From Pelagophyceae sp. CCMP2097 (lineage: Eukaryota; Sar; Pelagophyceae): 64,000 nt of DNA. A program made the position numbers and the translations under genes. The stretch spans positions 339,680 to 403,679 of the forward strand of contig MU657195.1 of assembly GCA_026770575.1 (NCBI GenBank). Reading direction: 5' to 3'. How positions within the stretch are numbered: position 1 is the stretch's first letter; every line of letters begins with the position of its first letter. A model generated the notes under the pieces. The model worked only from the letters and a program-made list of their open reading frames with translations, searched no databases and was not told the origin of the DNA. Positions 29,715-42,083 of the stretch are shown piece by piece.

Positions 29715-32700
29715 GCAATACTTGCTGCGCTTCATCACCGAGCGTCGCGGGCCGCGTCTGCCAACTTTGGAGAGACTGGATCCTCTGCGGCTGCTCATCT
29801 TGGGGACTCAGGAGGCTCAGCGCCTTTGCAGCTTCTGGAACCCTGCAGCCCTTTTCGACCCGCCCTTGCATTTCGGCGGCCGGACGCGCTCCGCAGGCAA
29901 GACGGCGAGCTTTCGTTTTGCGGAGCTGGACGCTTTACTGGAGCTGCACGGCGTGCGTATTGCAAGTTTTCAACAAAGGCCTCCACTGCAAACGCAGGTC
30001 ACGGGGCGGCCCTACGACACGGACTTGATCTCGTCTTTGGAGGACTGTCCTTATTTGGTCGTCTCGCTTGCCAACGACGATTTGGCGAGGGCGATATGCG
30101 AGGACGCGATCCTTTTGCGCGACGTCATGGAGATTTGGGGCGACGGTACCACACCTGCGCCAGCGACGGGCCGAGAAGGACGCTCGAAAACGCAGAGGCG
30201 GGCCCGACGACGACGCCGATGCGAAGACGGGCGGAGATGCGGACCCTCTGGAGGCCCGGAGGAAGAGACGAAGACGAGACGGGCCTTTTACGGGCCGCCG
30301 AGGACCCTCGTAAGGCCCTCTACGGTCCCGACAGGACCCTCGTACGGACCGGAGGCGGGCCTTCGACAGGCCTAGAGGACCTTGGAGAGCCCTCGACGCG
30401 CGGACCCTCGAAAGGCCCTCTACGGTCCCTCGAGACGGTTCCTCTGGACTGTCATCTCGACAGACACTCGACGGGCCCTCGAAATAGTCCTCGAGACGGC
30501 CCTTGTACACGGTCCCTCGAGATGGCAAATCGAGGCGGCCCCTCGGATCTCGAAACGGTCGCTCGAGACAATCCCTTGAGACGGTTCCTCGAGGCGCCCC
30601 CCCTGGACAATCCACGGTCCCTCTCCAAGGCCCCTCGCGACGGTCCCTCTCAACGGTGGCGGACCGAGCGACGGCAGAGGGGCCTCTACGGCCCTTTCCG
30701 ACGGTGCCTCGAACCGGTCTCTCTCGAAGGCCCTTCTCCACGGCCCCTTTGCGGTCCCTGTGGAAGGTCCCTCGGGACGGGCCACTCAGCAGCCGCGTCG
30801 GACCTTGCCGAGGGAGCTGAGCGTGGGACGTTGCATGATGGGATGCATCCCATACGGGCTCATGCCGTCTGGGATGCCTTGTCTCAGGGATCTTGTCTCA
30901 CCAGGGTCTTGTTTCACCGGGACCTTGTCTCTTTGACTTTTGTCTCGCAGCGACCGTGTCACAGTGATGTTGTGGACCGTGTCGTGGGGCGTCGTCACGG
31001 GGCTCTTGTCACGGGGGCCTAGTCACGGGGACATCACAGGGACCCTGTCACGGGACGTTGCCACAGCGTGTTCTTCCCACGGAGCCGTGCCACGGTCCTT
31101 GTCGCGGGTCCTTGTCACTGGGACGTCGTCACAGGGACCTTGTCACGGGATTCTTGTCACAGGGACCTTTTTCCATTGGAACTTTCTCACGGGGACCTTG
31201 ACATGCGAACTTTGTCACAGGGTCCTTGTCACAGGGCCGTGTCACGGGACCTTGCTAGGGATCTTGCTATAGGGACCTCGCCCTGGGAACTTGTAACGGG
31301 AGCCCTGTCTTGGGACCTTGCCACGGGACCTCTTGACGGGGACCTTGTCACCACAGGGACCTTGTCACAGGGACTTGTCACGGGGACTTTTGTCACGGTG
31401 TCACAGGGACATGTCACGATGACTTGTGTCCCGGGGACTTGTCACTTTAACGTGTCACACAGGGTCCTTGTCACGGGGTCCGTGTCACGGGGCCCGTGTC
31501 GCGGGGTCCGTGTCACGAGGTTGTTGTCACGGGACCCTGTCACGGGCCTTCGCCGCAGGGCCTTGTCACGGGGGCCTTGTCATGGGGATTTCGTCACAGG
31601 GACCTTGTCGCAAAGACCTTTTATCAGGGACCTTGTCTCACAGGGACCAAGTCTCACAAAAGCATTGTCAGACGTGCCATACGGCCCTCGACGACCCTCT
31701 GCGAGCCCTACACGGTTCTCGACGCCCCCTAGACGACCCTCGACGAGCCCTACACGGTTTTCGACGCCCCCTAGACGACCCTCGACGAGCCCTACACGGT
31801 TTTCGACGCCCCCNNNNNNNNNNNNNNNNNNNNNNNNNNNNNNNNNNNNNNNNNNNNNNNNNNNNNNNNNNNNNNNNNNNNNNNNNNNNNNNNNNNNNNN
31901 NNNNNNNNNNNNNNNNNNNNNNNNNNNNNNNNNNNNNNGACCCTCGACGAGCCCTACACGGTTTTCGACGCCCCCTAGACGACCCTCGACGAGCCCTACA
32001 CGGTTTTCGACGCCCCCTAGACGACCCTCGACGCCCCCGAGACGTCCCTCGACGATGGCCCTCGACTGGCCCGGCTAGGCGAGACGCACGCCGCTTGCGC
32101 GCAGCGCGTCGTGGAGTACGACGACGCTCGGAAAGTCCAATACTTTGACCCAAAATACACCTGGTCATGCGGTGTCGAGGCCTACGGCTTCAGCCTCACC
32201 TTCCAAGAGCAGCACGTGCGATGCGAGGCGGGGGGGGATTCTCCTGAACCTTTTTCCTTTTGTAGGCCGTGCGACTCCCCTACGAAAGTGCCGCGCCGTT
32301 CGAGGGCAAGGTCCAGCTCAAGGACCCGCAGCTCAGCTTCCGCGTCGTCGAGCGCTACCAGGCGCGTTTGATCCCGTGCGAAATCCCATATGAGATCCCG
32401 TGCGGCCTTGAACTTTGGTGCATACTGCGAGAGGGCTCTTCAGGGCGCGTACAGGATGGCCTCGCACCCGTACGAGGAACCTTGCGAGGGCCCTTTTCGA
32501 GGGATGCCCACAAGGGAACGGACCGTCCCTCCGGCCTCTTGCACGGCCCCGTCCAAGGCTCCTTTTCGAGGGGCCTTGCAAGGGACCGTGCTTCAAGGAC
32601 CGAGCGAGGAGCATTGGAAGAGACCACAGAGACGCAGAGGAGAAGGCCTTGTGCGAGAGGCCTTGAAAAGACCGTTGCGAGGCGGCTTGCGAGGCCCTGT

Positions 32701-35700
32701 CCAAGGGGTTCGTCAAGGCCTGCACGAGGAGCCTTGCGAGGGATATCGCGAGGAACAATCTACAAGGTCTCTTGGAACGGACCGTCTTTCTGGCCTCTTG
32801 CACGGGCCCGTGCACGGGCCCTTTTCGAGGGCCCTTGCAAGGGACCGTATGGAGTGCCTTACAGGGAACCGTGCGAGGAAGAGACCGTGCTTCAAGGCCC
32901 GCCCTCGGACCGAACTTTGGAGCCGTTGAAGAAGCCACAGAGACGCAGAGGAGAAGGGCGAGGGGCCTTGAAAAGACGGTGCGAGGCGCCTTGCAAGGGC
33001 CCCTTCGAGGGGTCTTCTCAGGGCCCGCACGAGGAACCTTGCGAGGGCCCTTTTCGGGGCCTATCCAGTAGGGGTCTTGGAAAAACTTGAAACGGACCGC
33101 CTCATCGGGGCCCGTGCGCGGGTTTTGCAAGGCACCCTTAGGCCAAGGCCCGTACGAGGGAGCACTTTTTACGAGAGGCCCGCCCTCCGACCGAACGAGT
33201 GGCATCAGAGGCCGCAGAGAGGGGCCGTACAAAAGGCCCTTGGGAGGGACTTGCAAAGGCCCGTCCGAGGAGCCTTGGAGGGCCCCTGTAAGAGCAAGGC
33301 ACCGTGCGTGGCACAAGGGTCCTTGAAAGGGGCCTCGCAAGCGACCGCGCAGAGGCCTTGACCGCCAACGAGGCAAGGGCCCGTCCCTCCGGGCTTTCCA
33401 AGGACCCGGGGAAGGAAGCACCGACGAGCGTACATGGCATCCCGTGCGGCATCATTGGAATGCATCCCGCTTCGATGGGCTCCGTTTGGGCCTCGCCAAC
33501 TCGTCTTGCCTCTCACGCTACGGTGTTGTAGGCCCCATTTGAGAAGATGCGCCCAGCGGCGCCGGTGTGGACTTACTTTGGGCGCGTCGTCGCGACGACG
33601 CAGCGGCGCCATTTAGTCTACGAATACGACCTCAAAAAAAGGATCTTCCTCGGGCCGACGGCGCTGGACAACGAACTTGCCTTGCTGATGGCGTCGGTGA
33701 GCCTCTGCCGCCGGCGGTCCGTCGTGCTCGATCCCTTCGTCGGCACCGGGTCGATCCTCGTCGCGTGCGCTTTGGTCGGCGCGTTTTGCTTCGGCGCCGA
33801 CATCGACTGGAAGGTGCGGGGCGTTGTCGTGCAACGGTGCAAGGCAGCAACTCTTGAAACGGCCAACCTTTTCTTGCAACGGGGAACGTTTTTGAAACGT
33901 TTTTTTTTAAACGGTGCCTTTTGAAACATCCGTCCGCCGCAGCGATGGAGCAGGGCCCGCCCGGAGGTGGCACGGTCTGAGGCGCGGCCCTCGGGATGTC
34001 CGACCCGATAAAGTCAAAAGCCGCGCGGAGAATTCAAAGCACGACTTTTGTTGCCCAATTTGTGTCAAACCGAGAGCGTCACGGGTGTGTCGAGATCCCA
34101 AACCCATCTTCGAGAGGTTTGGGCCACGGCCAGACCCGCTCAAAGACGGGGAAGGCCAACACGCTCCAACCCGGCAAACCCGACGCGCGGGTCCAAGGGC
34201 ACACCCAAACCCGTCGCTGCTCCGACACGGACGGTCCCTTGGACGGTTCCTCTGGACGATCCCTTGGGGCGGTCCTTTGGACAGTTCCATCGGAGGGTCC
34301 CTTGGAGGGCCCCTCTGCGACGGTCCCTTGGAGGGTCCCTCGACGGTCCCTTTGCGACGGCCCCGTGGACGGTCCATGGGACTGTCGTTTGGACGGCCGC
34401 ATAGACTGCGGCCCCTCTGCGACGTCCCGCGAGCGGACCCTCGGTCGGACCCTGCGACGGTTCCTTGGAGAGTCCTTTTGGACAGTTCCTTGGGCGGTTC
34501 CTTGAGCGATCTCTCGACGGGTCCTCTGCGACGGCCCCTCAGACGGTCCCTTGGACGGTCGCTTGGACGATTCGTTGGGGCGATCCCTTGGACAGTTCCT
34601 TTGGACAGTTCTCTCGGAGAGTCCCTTGGAGGGTCCCTCGACAGTCCCTTTGCGACGGCCCCGTGGAAGGTCCGCGGGGCGGTCGTTTGGACGGCCGCAG
34701 AGACTGCGACCCCTCTGCGAAGTCCCCGCGGTCGGACCCTCGGACGGACCCTGCGACGGTCCCTTGGACAGTCCTTTGGACAATTCCTTGGGCGGTCCCT
34801 TGAGCTATCTCTCGACGGGTCGGTCCTCTGCGACGGTCCCGTGGACAGTCCCTCAGACGGTCGTTTGGACGGTCCCTCGAACGGTCCCTCGGACGATCGC
34901 CCGGATGTCCCTCGACGGTCCCTCGGACGGTCCCTCGGGCGGTCCTTTGGACACTACCTTTGGACTGTTCCTTGGACGGTCCCTTGAGCGATCCCTCTGC
35001 GGGTGTTCCGTGGACGGTCACTTTGAATGTCCTTTCGACGGTCCCTCGACGGCCCCTCGTCGGTCCTTTTGTGGCAGTCCCGTGTAGATTCCCTCGGACG
35101 GCCCCTTGGGCGGTCGCTCGGCTGCCGCCTCCTCGACTGCGGCCCTCTGCGTCCCTCTGGGCGGTTCCTTGGACGGGCCCTCGGAATGTCGCTCGGATGG
35201 TCCCTCGGACGGTCGCTTGGGCGGTCCCTTGGACGCTTCCTTTGGACAGTTCCTTTGAGAGTCCCTCGACGGGCCCTCAATGACCGTCGCTTTGACGGCG
35301 GTTTCTCGACGGTCCCTTGGACGCTGCCCTCGACTGCAGCCCCTCTGCGACGTCCCCTGGGCGGGCCCTCGGACGGTCGCTTGGACGGGCCCTCAATCCC
35401 ACCATATGGCGTCCCATGCGAGCAACGGCGAAGGGACCCCGTAGAGGCCCGAACACGCGTCTCTGGCGAGGAACCCTGCGCGGGGACTTGATAGGGCCCT
35501 TCAACGAGGCCTTGCGAGCGACCGCAAAAGAGGCCTTGCAGGGGCCCGTCCGGAGAGCAGATTGTGCCGCACCCAAAGGGTCGCGGCTTTGTCAAACCCG
35601 TCTTCTCGGCTCGGGTTTGGGTTTGGGCCACGGCCAGACCCACTCAAAGATGGGTCGGCCGAAACGCACAAACCCGGCAAGACCGACCCGCGGGTTGAAG

Positions 35701-38700
35701 GGCAAACCCAAACCCGTCGCTGCTCCTATCTCCGGCTCCTCGAGACGGCCCCTGGAGACGGTTCCTGGAGACGACCCCTCGAGACATGCCGTCGAGACGG
35801 CCTCTGGAGACGACCACTCGAAACGGCCCCTGGAGACGGCCACTCGAAACGGCGCCTTGAGACAGCCCCTCGAGAGGCTCGGATGGTCGCTTGGATGGTC
35901 GCTTGGGCGGTTCCTTTGGACAGTTCCCTTTCGAAAGGTCCCGGAGACGGGCCCTCTGTGACCGTCGCTTTGACGGCGGCCCCAAAGACGGTCCCTTGGA
36001 CGGTCACTCGGCTACCGGCCCCGCGACTCCGGCCTCTTCGCGACGTCACCTGGGCGAGCCCTCGGAAAGTCGCTTGGACGGGCCCTCTATCAAACCATAT
36101 GGCGTCCCGTGCGAGCAAGGGTGAAGGGACCTCGAACCCGCGTCTCTGGCAAGGAACCCTGCGTTGCTAGGGCCCTTCAAAAAGGCCGAAGCAAGCGACC
36201 GCGCAGAGGACCGCCAAAGAGGCCGGAGAGCAATTTGTGCCGCGGGTTTGTCGAACCCGTCTTCTCGCGTCGGGGTTGTGCCACGGCCAGACCGCGGGTC
36301 GGCGGCCACCACGCTCTAACCCGGCAGACCCGACGCGCGGGTTGAAGGGCGAACCCGAACCCGTCGCTGCTTGTGGTCCGAACCCAGAGGGCGCAACGTT
36401 TCGAAAAAGGCGGCTAGGTGCTGCGCGGAAAAGACTTGGACGCCGACGACGGCGCCATGCGGCGGCGGGCCGGTAAGAGCGCCGCGCGAATTCTTTTTTG
36501 GGAAGCGGAAAGTAGCGGAAAGTTCAACCTTGTGTCCTTTTTAGGCCTCGCGCGCGGGACGCAGGCGGCCCCCGTGGAGACCGAGGCCTCGGACTCGAAG
36601 AAGACGCTCTTTAGCAATTTCCAGCAATATGGGCTGCCCGCACCCGAGATTGCACCAAGCCGCGTCAAAAGGCGCAAAAGTGGCAAGGGCAAAAGTGACA
36701 AGCCCAAAACCCAGACGCACCAAAGCGGTCGCGGGGGTGCCTTGCTCAATTGGGGCGGCCAGCAAGCGCGGTGCTTTCGGGCATATAATGCGGCTTCGTC
36801 GAGGGCCTTTTTGGGGAGCCAAAAGAGATAATCAGTCCTTATTGGATATCCAAGAGTCCTACGCAACATAGTAATATCCTATAGTAATATCCTACGCAAA
36901 TAGGTCCGTCTGGACGCGAGCCGCTTCTTCGAGTCGTGGGCCCCCGCAAACGAGGAAGTCTTTGACGCAATCGTGACGGTGAGTAGGATATAACTATACG
37001 AGATTACTATACGATAGTAATATCGGATGGAAATATTCTTATCGGATCGAATCCCCGACGCTCTTCGTAGGACCCGCCCTACGGCATCCGCGCCGGCGCG
37101 CGGTGCACCGGTGAGCGCGGAGCCCTTCTCGCCCGGCCGAGAAGACTGGGGGCCTTTCTCCCTCGAGATTGGGCGCCCCTCGAGACTCGCTTTCGAGGCG
37201 AGGGCGCTCCTCTGGCCTTGACCGGGAGTGGTCCCTCCCTCGCGGCTGATGGGCTCGAGGGCTCTCGAAGGTTCGTGGCATGGGCGACGGACCCGCCGCC
37301 CCGTAGAGAGCCGGAAACGGTCCTGCGCGCCGACGGGGGGCGAAGCCCGCCCACGCGGAAACCGGAGACGGTCCGACGACGGCCCCGTAGACGGCCCCGT
37401 AGACGGTCCGACGACGGCCCCGTAGACGGTCCGAGGCGGCCCCTAGACGGTCATTTGCGGCCCCTGGACGGTCCGAGGACGGCCCCTCGAATGTACGAGA
37501 CGGCCCCTGGACAGTCCGGCAGGGCCCCTTTACGGACAGTCCCGAGCGGTCCTTTCGGGAACCGCTCCAGGTAGGAATCCCTATGTGTCTTTGTCCGGGC
37601 TTTCCGGTCCTTGGCGGCCCCGGACGGTCCTTTCGGAGGCGCCCTGCAAACCTCGGCGGTTGTTGCCCCAGGCGGCCTTGAGGCTGCCCCGGGAACAGTC
37701 TCAAGACGGCCCCTCTCGACGGGAAAACGGTCGGGGGCTCTGTCGACGACGCGCTTCATCCGCATCGGCGACTGCCATCTCCCCAGAGGCGCCGCCAGAG
37801 GGCTCTCGAGGCGAGGAGCCCTCTGTAGAAGGATCCCTCCCTCTTCTCGAGACCGGGCGGAGACACGGCATCGTCCTCTAGACTGGGTTTCGCCATCTAG
37901 ACCAGCGGAGGCCCCGGAGACGGCCGAGGCCCGCAAAGGGCCCCTCGAGGCGCCCTCAAAGGCCCCGGAGACGACCGAGGTCCGCACAATTCAGAGCCAC
38001 CCCGGAGCCGGACGGCGCCGCCGCGTGCTCCCGGCCGGCATGCGGGGGGCGGTGCAGCATCGCCGGGGGCCTCGGAATCTCCAGAGGTTGCGCTCGAAAG
38101 AGTATTTTTCGAGACGTTGTAGAATTCCCTCGAGAGTCTTTCCTCTAGGTTCCGCCGCCGGCGAGCTCGTGAAAGTCGTGCCCGAGCATTTGCGCGCGGA
38201 CCACGTGCCCGCGACGCAGCCGTACCCCGTCGCGGACGTCATCGCCGACCTCCTTACTATTGCCGCGCGGACGCTGAAGACGGGCAGCGGTGCGTGGTGC
38301 ATCTTTCCAAAGGGGAAAACCCGATTTTTTTCGAAAGACAAAAGCCGCCATCTTGCGGCGGGAAACCCGGAAATTAGGCCGTTTGGCGTATCTGCTGCCT
38401 GCCACGACGGACTTCGACCCGGCCAACGACACGCCGCGGCACCCGCGCGGGACCGCGCCGGGCGATTTGGAAAACCCGTCATCTTTTGTTATATTATTTA
38501 TTATTTATTATTTTTTTGGACTTTCGAAAGGGACCCCGCCATCTTGCGGCACCGCGCGGGGCGATATGAAAACGTCGCAGAGTCGGGAAGCCACGCTTCG
38601 TGACGCGGGCTCCAACCAGGAGCAGGGACGGTGTATTCGGGTCGGGTCGGGTTGCTCAATTTGTGCCGCACCGTCGGGTCGCGGGGCTTTGTCAAACGAC

Positions 38701-40515
38701 CAAACCCGTCTTCTCGGGTCGGGTTCGGGTTAGGGCCACGGCTAAACCCGCGGGTATACGGGTCTCACCAAAACGTTTCAACCCGGCAAATTTCGACGCG
38801 CGGGTCTTCAGGGCAAACCCAAACCCGTCGCTGCTTCCGACACGGTCGCTTGGGCGGTCCCTTAGGTGATTCCTTTGGACATTTCCTTAGACGGTCCCTC
38901 GACGGGCCCTCCGGACGGGCCCCCGCAAGGCCTCTTTTCGATTGGATCGCACAGCTCCGGAACCGCACGTCATTCGAGTGGCGCCCTCCGAAAGGCGCCC
39001 GCGGCGCGGATCGGGCCTCGGGAGCCACAGTCCACGCGAGGGGCCATCTCGAGTGATCGTCTCGAAATGCCGTTTGAAGGGACCGTTCCGAGGGGCTGGC
39101 GAAAGTGGCCTTCTTGAGTAACCGTCTCGAGTGGTCGTCTCGAGGAACCGTATAAATGGACCGTTTCGAGGGGGGCTCTCGAGTGTTTTTCTCGAGTGGC
39201 CGTCTCGAGGGGCGTTCAAGGGCCCTAGAAAGAGGCCAGGCGAGCGACCGCGCAGAGGCCGGGCAAGTGACTTCCAAAGTAGCTCTCCGGACGGACTCCC
39301 GCATGGCCTCTTTGGCAGCCACTTGCAAGGCATCTACTTTGCAAGGCCTCTTTTAAGGGCCGTTGAAGAGCACTCCGGGCGGGCCCCTGCTGAGGCCTCT
39401 TTGGCGGCCACTTGCCCGGCCTTTGCGCGGTCACTTACGAGGCCTCTTGGACGGCCCCTTGAAAAGCTATCCGGGTTCCCTGGAAGGCCTCCTTTGCGAC
39501 CACCTACAAGGCCTTTGCACGGTCGCTTGCAAGTTGAAGGGCCCGCCCGAGCGACTGTCCGAGCGACTGTCCAGGGGACGTCGCAGAGGGTGCGCAGTCG
39601 AGGGGCTGGAGTGACCGTCCAAGGGACCGTATAGAAACCGCATTCAAAGCGACGGCCGCAGAGGGCCCGTCGAGGGCCCCTCAAAGGAACCGTCCAAAAG
39701 AACCGTCCAAGGGACCGCCCAAGCGGCCGTGTCGGAAGCAACGACGGGTTCGGGTTTGCCTTGAAGACCCGCGGGTCGGGGTTGCCGGGTTATATTGGCG
39801 ACCCGTCTTTGGGTTTGGCACACACCCGACCTCTCGAAGTCTGGTTTGGTACCGAACCAGCGACCCTTTGGGTTTGGCACAAATTGAGCGACCCGAGCCG
39901 AAGACGCCGTCCCTGCTCCAGAGGGGATGGCTACGCCGTTTGAGGACCGACGGGCGCGGCGCGGCCCGTCCTTCGCAAAGGGCGTTTTGGCCCGTCCTCC
40001 GGCCGTCGAATCCTCGCGGGGAGCGCCTCTTGACGGATTTCGACTGGCGTCAACCCCTCGAACGCCGCTTTGCAGGTGCCTCGAGCTCGTCAACGCGTGC
40101 CCGCAGCCCATCTCCGCGAAATACGCGCGCTGGCTCATCGTGCGTTGCAATTCATACGTTTCGTTGTCCGACGTTTCCCGACGGGCAGCTGTCGGGGCCT
40201 CGAAAGCCTTGTACGTAGGTCATGCGCAAAGTTCAACCGTGGGCGCCAGAGTTCGCGTCGCCGGAGACGCGCGCCATGGTCAAGGCGTCGGCCGACGCCC
40301 CTTGGGTCACACGCCCGCGTCGAGACGTCGGCATACGGTCGATTCCGAAAGGCCGAGGCAAAGCGAGTCGCGAATCCCCAGAGGCGCCCGGCGCCGTCGA
40401 TGACGAGGGCGCGTTTTGCGCGGGGCACCGAGGTGCCCGCGACCGCCGTTGGACGGAACCAAGGTGCCGTTGGACGGTCGAGAGGTGGCTTTTGAACGGA
40501 CACAAAATGCCTTGA
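29552..40515 (+). CDS. TRM11: tRNA (guanine-N2-)-methyltransferase catalytic subunit TRM11
   Basis: Acts with Trm112 to form N2-methylguanosine at position 10 of tRNAs, using SAM. Exons: 29552-29553 (coding part), 29712-29743, 29897-30145, 32079-32215, 32266-32361, 33532-33813, 36418-36472, 36545-~36663, 36904-36978, 37071-37110, 38149-38289, 38378-38444, 40076-40139, 40219-40515; 1656 nt, 551 aa, all phases consistent. Landmarks: YLLRF and FRFAELDALLELHGV, RDVMEIWGDG, PFEGKVQLKDPQ, YFGRVV, DLKKRIFLGPT, SAM motif DPFVGTGS (239-246), catalytic DPPYG (350-354), YPVADVIADLL, RLAYLLPATTDF, LELVNACPQPIS. Introns at 32362-33531 and 38445-40075 are GC-AG. Large introns hold minisatellites and one holds an N gap. 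The C-terminal ~70 residues after VMRKVQPW are low-complexity, so the true end may differ. The donor at 36663 was chosen by phase. Confidence 0.88.
30180..30885. repeat. Array of CCCTCGAGACGG / CCCTCGAAAGG units (TRM11 intron 3)
   Basis: Degenerate short tandem units. About 30630-30885 includes a unique-looking block (TCGGACCTTGCCGAGGGAGC, GGGATGCATCCCATACGGGC, CATGCCGTCTGGGATGCC). It recurs inverted at ~46745-46990. Confidence 0.75.
30886..31680 (+). repeat. GGGACCTTGTCACA minisatellite (TRM11 intron 3)
   Basis: About fifty variants of a ~14-18 bp unit, consensus near GGGACCTTGTCACA. The reverse-complement family fills ~46060-46750, with the same flanking block, so the two are inverted copies about 15 kb apart. 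Confidence 0.85.
31690..32060 (+). repeat. 42 bp perfect tandem array with assembly gap
   Basis: Unit GACCCTCGACGAGCCCTACA followed by CGGTTTTCGACGCCCCCTAG and AC, 42 bp, near-identical copies on both sides of 125 undetermined bases (31814-31938). As 14 codons it translates to LDDPRRALHGFRRP repeats, but it lies inside a TRM11 intron. There are no spacers, so it is not a CRISPR array. Confidence 0.85.
31814..31938. other. Assembly gap (125 N)
   Basis: Run of N within the 42 bp array. Actual length is unknown because the array is near-perfect and prone to collapse. Confidence 0.99.
32440..33480 (+). repeat. CCTTGCGAGGGACC-type minisatellite (TRM11 intron 5)
   Basis: Variants of CTTGCAAGGGACCGTG, CTTGCACGGGCCCG and GAGGAACCTTGCGAGGGCCC fill the 1.17 kb GC-AG intron 32362-33531. 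A related set lies at 57440-57735. ORFs of up to 360 codons here are artefacts. Confidence 0.8.
33990..36370 (+). mobile_element. Chain of composite repeats: element, array A, module M, element, array C, array A, module M, element
   Basis: Fills the 2.6 kb TRM11 intron 33814-36417. Three same-orientation inverted-repeat elements lie at ~34005-34222, 35553-35728 and 36228-36367, each ending CCCGTCGCTGCT. Between the first two are array A (34225-35395, GGACGGTCCCTTGG units) and module M (35395-35553, words CCATATGGCGTCCCATGCGA and GAGGAACCCTGCGC). Between the last two are array C (35729-35880), array A (35880-36080) and module M (36085-36228). The same order recurs at 42.96-43.99, 52.37-54.14 and, inverted, 49.73-51.1 kb. 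Confidence 0.75.
37370..37570 (+). repeat. GACGGCCCCGTAGACGGTCC tandem array (TRM11 intron 10)
   Basis: Units of ~18-30 bp around GACGGTCCGACGACGGCCCC. The rest of intron 10 (37111-38148) is degenerate repeat with no coding content. Confidence 0.75.
38630..39740 (+). mobile_element. Inverted-repeat element plus arrays (TRM11 intron 12)
   Basis: Element 38622-38832 starts CCAGGAGCAGGGACGGTG and ends CCCGTCGCTGCTTCC, followed by array A remnants, a CTCGAGTGGCCGTCTCGAG array (~39040-39220) and CCTTGCAAGGCCTC words (~39220-39540). Array A then reappears inverted (39540-39730). The array edge CGGCCGTGTCGGAAGCA touches the next element at 39737. Confidence 0.7.
39737..39918 (-). mobile_element. 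~180 bp inverted-repeat element copy
   Basis: Starts AAGCAACGACGGGTTCGGG, ends CCGTCCCTGCTCCAG, with internal GACCCGCGGGTCGGGG and CGACCCTTTGGG. Orientation is opposite to the copy at 38.63 kb. Confidence 0.7.
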
Positions 40516-42083
40516 GACGACAAAAGGTGCATTGAGACGACCATCGCCGCCTTGCGACGGACTCCGGCCGCATGCTGCACCACGGAAGCGCCGGCAGCTG
40601 GCCGCGCGACTCGAGCCCTAGAGGATTGCATCATCGTGCTCGGATCACGATTCCGATGTTTTTTACACCGACGCAAGTGCGCCGTAGGCCCGCCTCAAGG
40701 AGAAGCTGCAGGAGCCGGCGCGTGGCCGCGTCGGGCAAAGGCCGCAAACGACGTTTCGAGAAACGGTTTGAAGCGGCAGAGAAGCGGCAGAGGAGCGGCA
40801 GAGGATTACTTTGGGCGACCAGAGGCGTGCTTCGGCTCTTAAACGGCAAAGCTGCATTTTGGGGGCGCGCCCTCCCCGCCGGGCCGAGTCGATGCGGGCA
40901 CGCGCCGACCGGGAGGCGGGCGAAAGTCCGAGGGACGCACGGCCAGAGAGGCGGACAACATTCCCAGCTCCCAGGGATACGACCGGGGCTCTTCAGGGCC
41001 CCGCGGGCTCACCGAGCCCGCACCGGCTCGAATGGACTCCGTGCGGGCGCCCTTGGCGACTCTGAGGAACGACTGTCCGATGGCGGGGACGGACTCGGAA
41101 TGCCCGTCGGGGACTCGGAAGCGACTTGGGCACACCCCGCGCCTCCGCTCGCCGAACGTCGCCCTTTAGGCGCGCGGCGAGCGCAACAACCAGCCCTTCC
41201 GGCCGCCGGCGCCGGCGGACGGTGAAGCGCGCTGAGGCCGCTTTGAGTGACGGCGCGGCCTGGTCGACGTGCTTCATTAATGAAACGCTCGTGATCTCTT
41301 CAGGGGGGCGTACCGTCGGAGATCCGACGGCCGTATTCGAGCCGCGCGACGGCGCGGGCCGCTCCAGGCCCGGAGGAAGCGGCGCTCGGAGGCCGAGGCG
41401 ACTCGGAATCACTCAGAATGCCCAAGGGCAAAAGTTCCGAATCGACCAACATCTCCCGACGAGGATGTGGAGCAGCCTCGTCTTGCGATCCCAACCCACA
41501 TCCAGGCTCGTCGATGCACTCTTCCTCCATCTTGCAAGTGGGCCCCGCACCACGGCCCCGTGAGCGCGGGCCACCGCCCCCAGGTGCACGCGGGCCGTCC
41601 CGAAAAACGCCGCCCGGTTGGGGTTCCTGGTCCTTTCATCGAATTCGACTAGCGGGGCGGTGCGCGTCGAGGCCGAGCCCGGAATCGGCAAAGCTGCACG
41701 ACCGTTCAATGGCCGCCTTGAAACACACGGAACCTCCACGTCACTTATCGCTTCCAGTGAGCGTCGGCCCACAGTGTCAGTCAAAGCGCCACTCCCTGAA
41801 GCAGCGAGTCTCGACCTGCTCGTCCCATCGCCAAATCGGATGTGTCTTTGGGTGTTATCGGCCGTCGCCAAAGTCGCCAAATCAATTTTCTCGGTTCATT
41901 TAAGACGCGCCAAAGTCCATCCTCCGGTGCTGGAGGCCCCTCGGCGCCCCGCATACGACCCCAGTAACTATACCTCCCTTTGAAAGACCTCAAAATTCCG
42001 CCAAAGAATCAGAACCTTCTTCGGCGAAACATCTTGTAACCCAGAGCCGGAGCCAGGTCCGAATGTGACTTTATGCTGACCAC
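40516..42083. other. Intergenic between convergent TRM11 and kelch gene
   Basis: About 1.6 kb. Moderately long ORFs exist on both strands (for example 41126-41563 and 41413-41880), but none shows a domain, signal peptide or splice-consistent continuation. I see no RNA gene. Confidence 0.45.

Noticed and set aside
31690..32060. CRISPR-like direct repeat array
   Set aside because: Units are contiguous 42 bp copies without spacers, in a eukaryotic intron.
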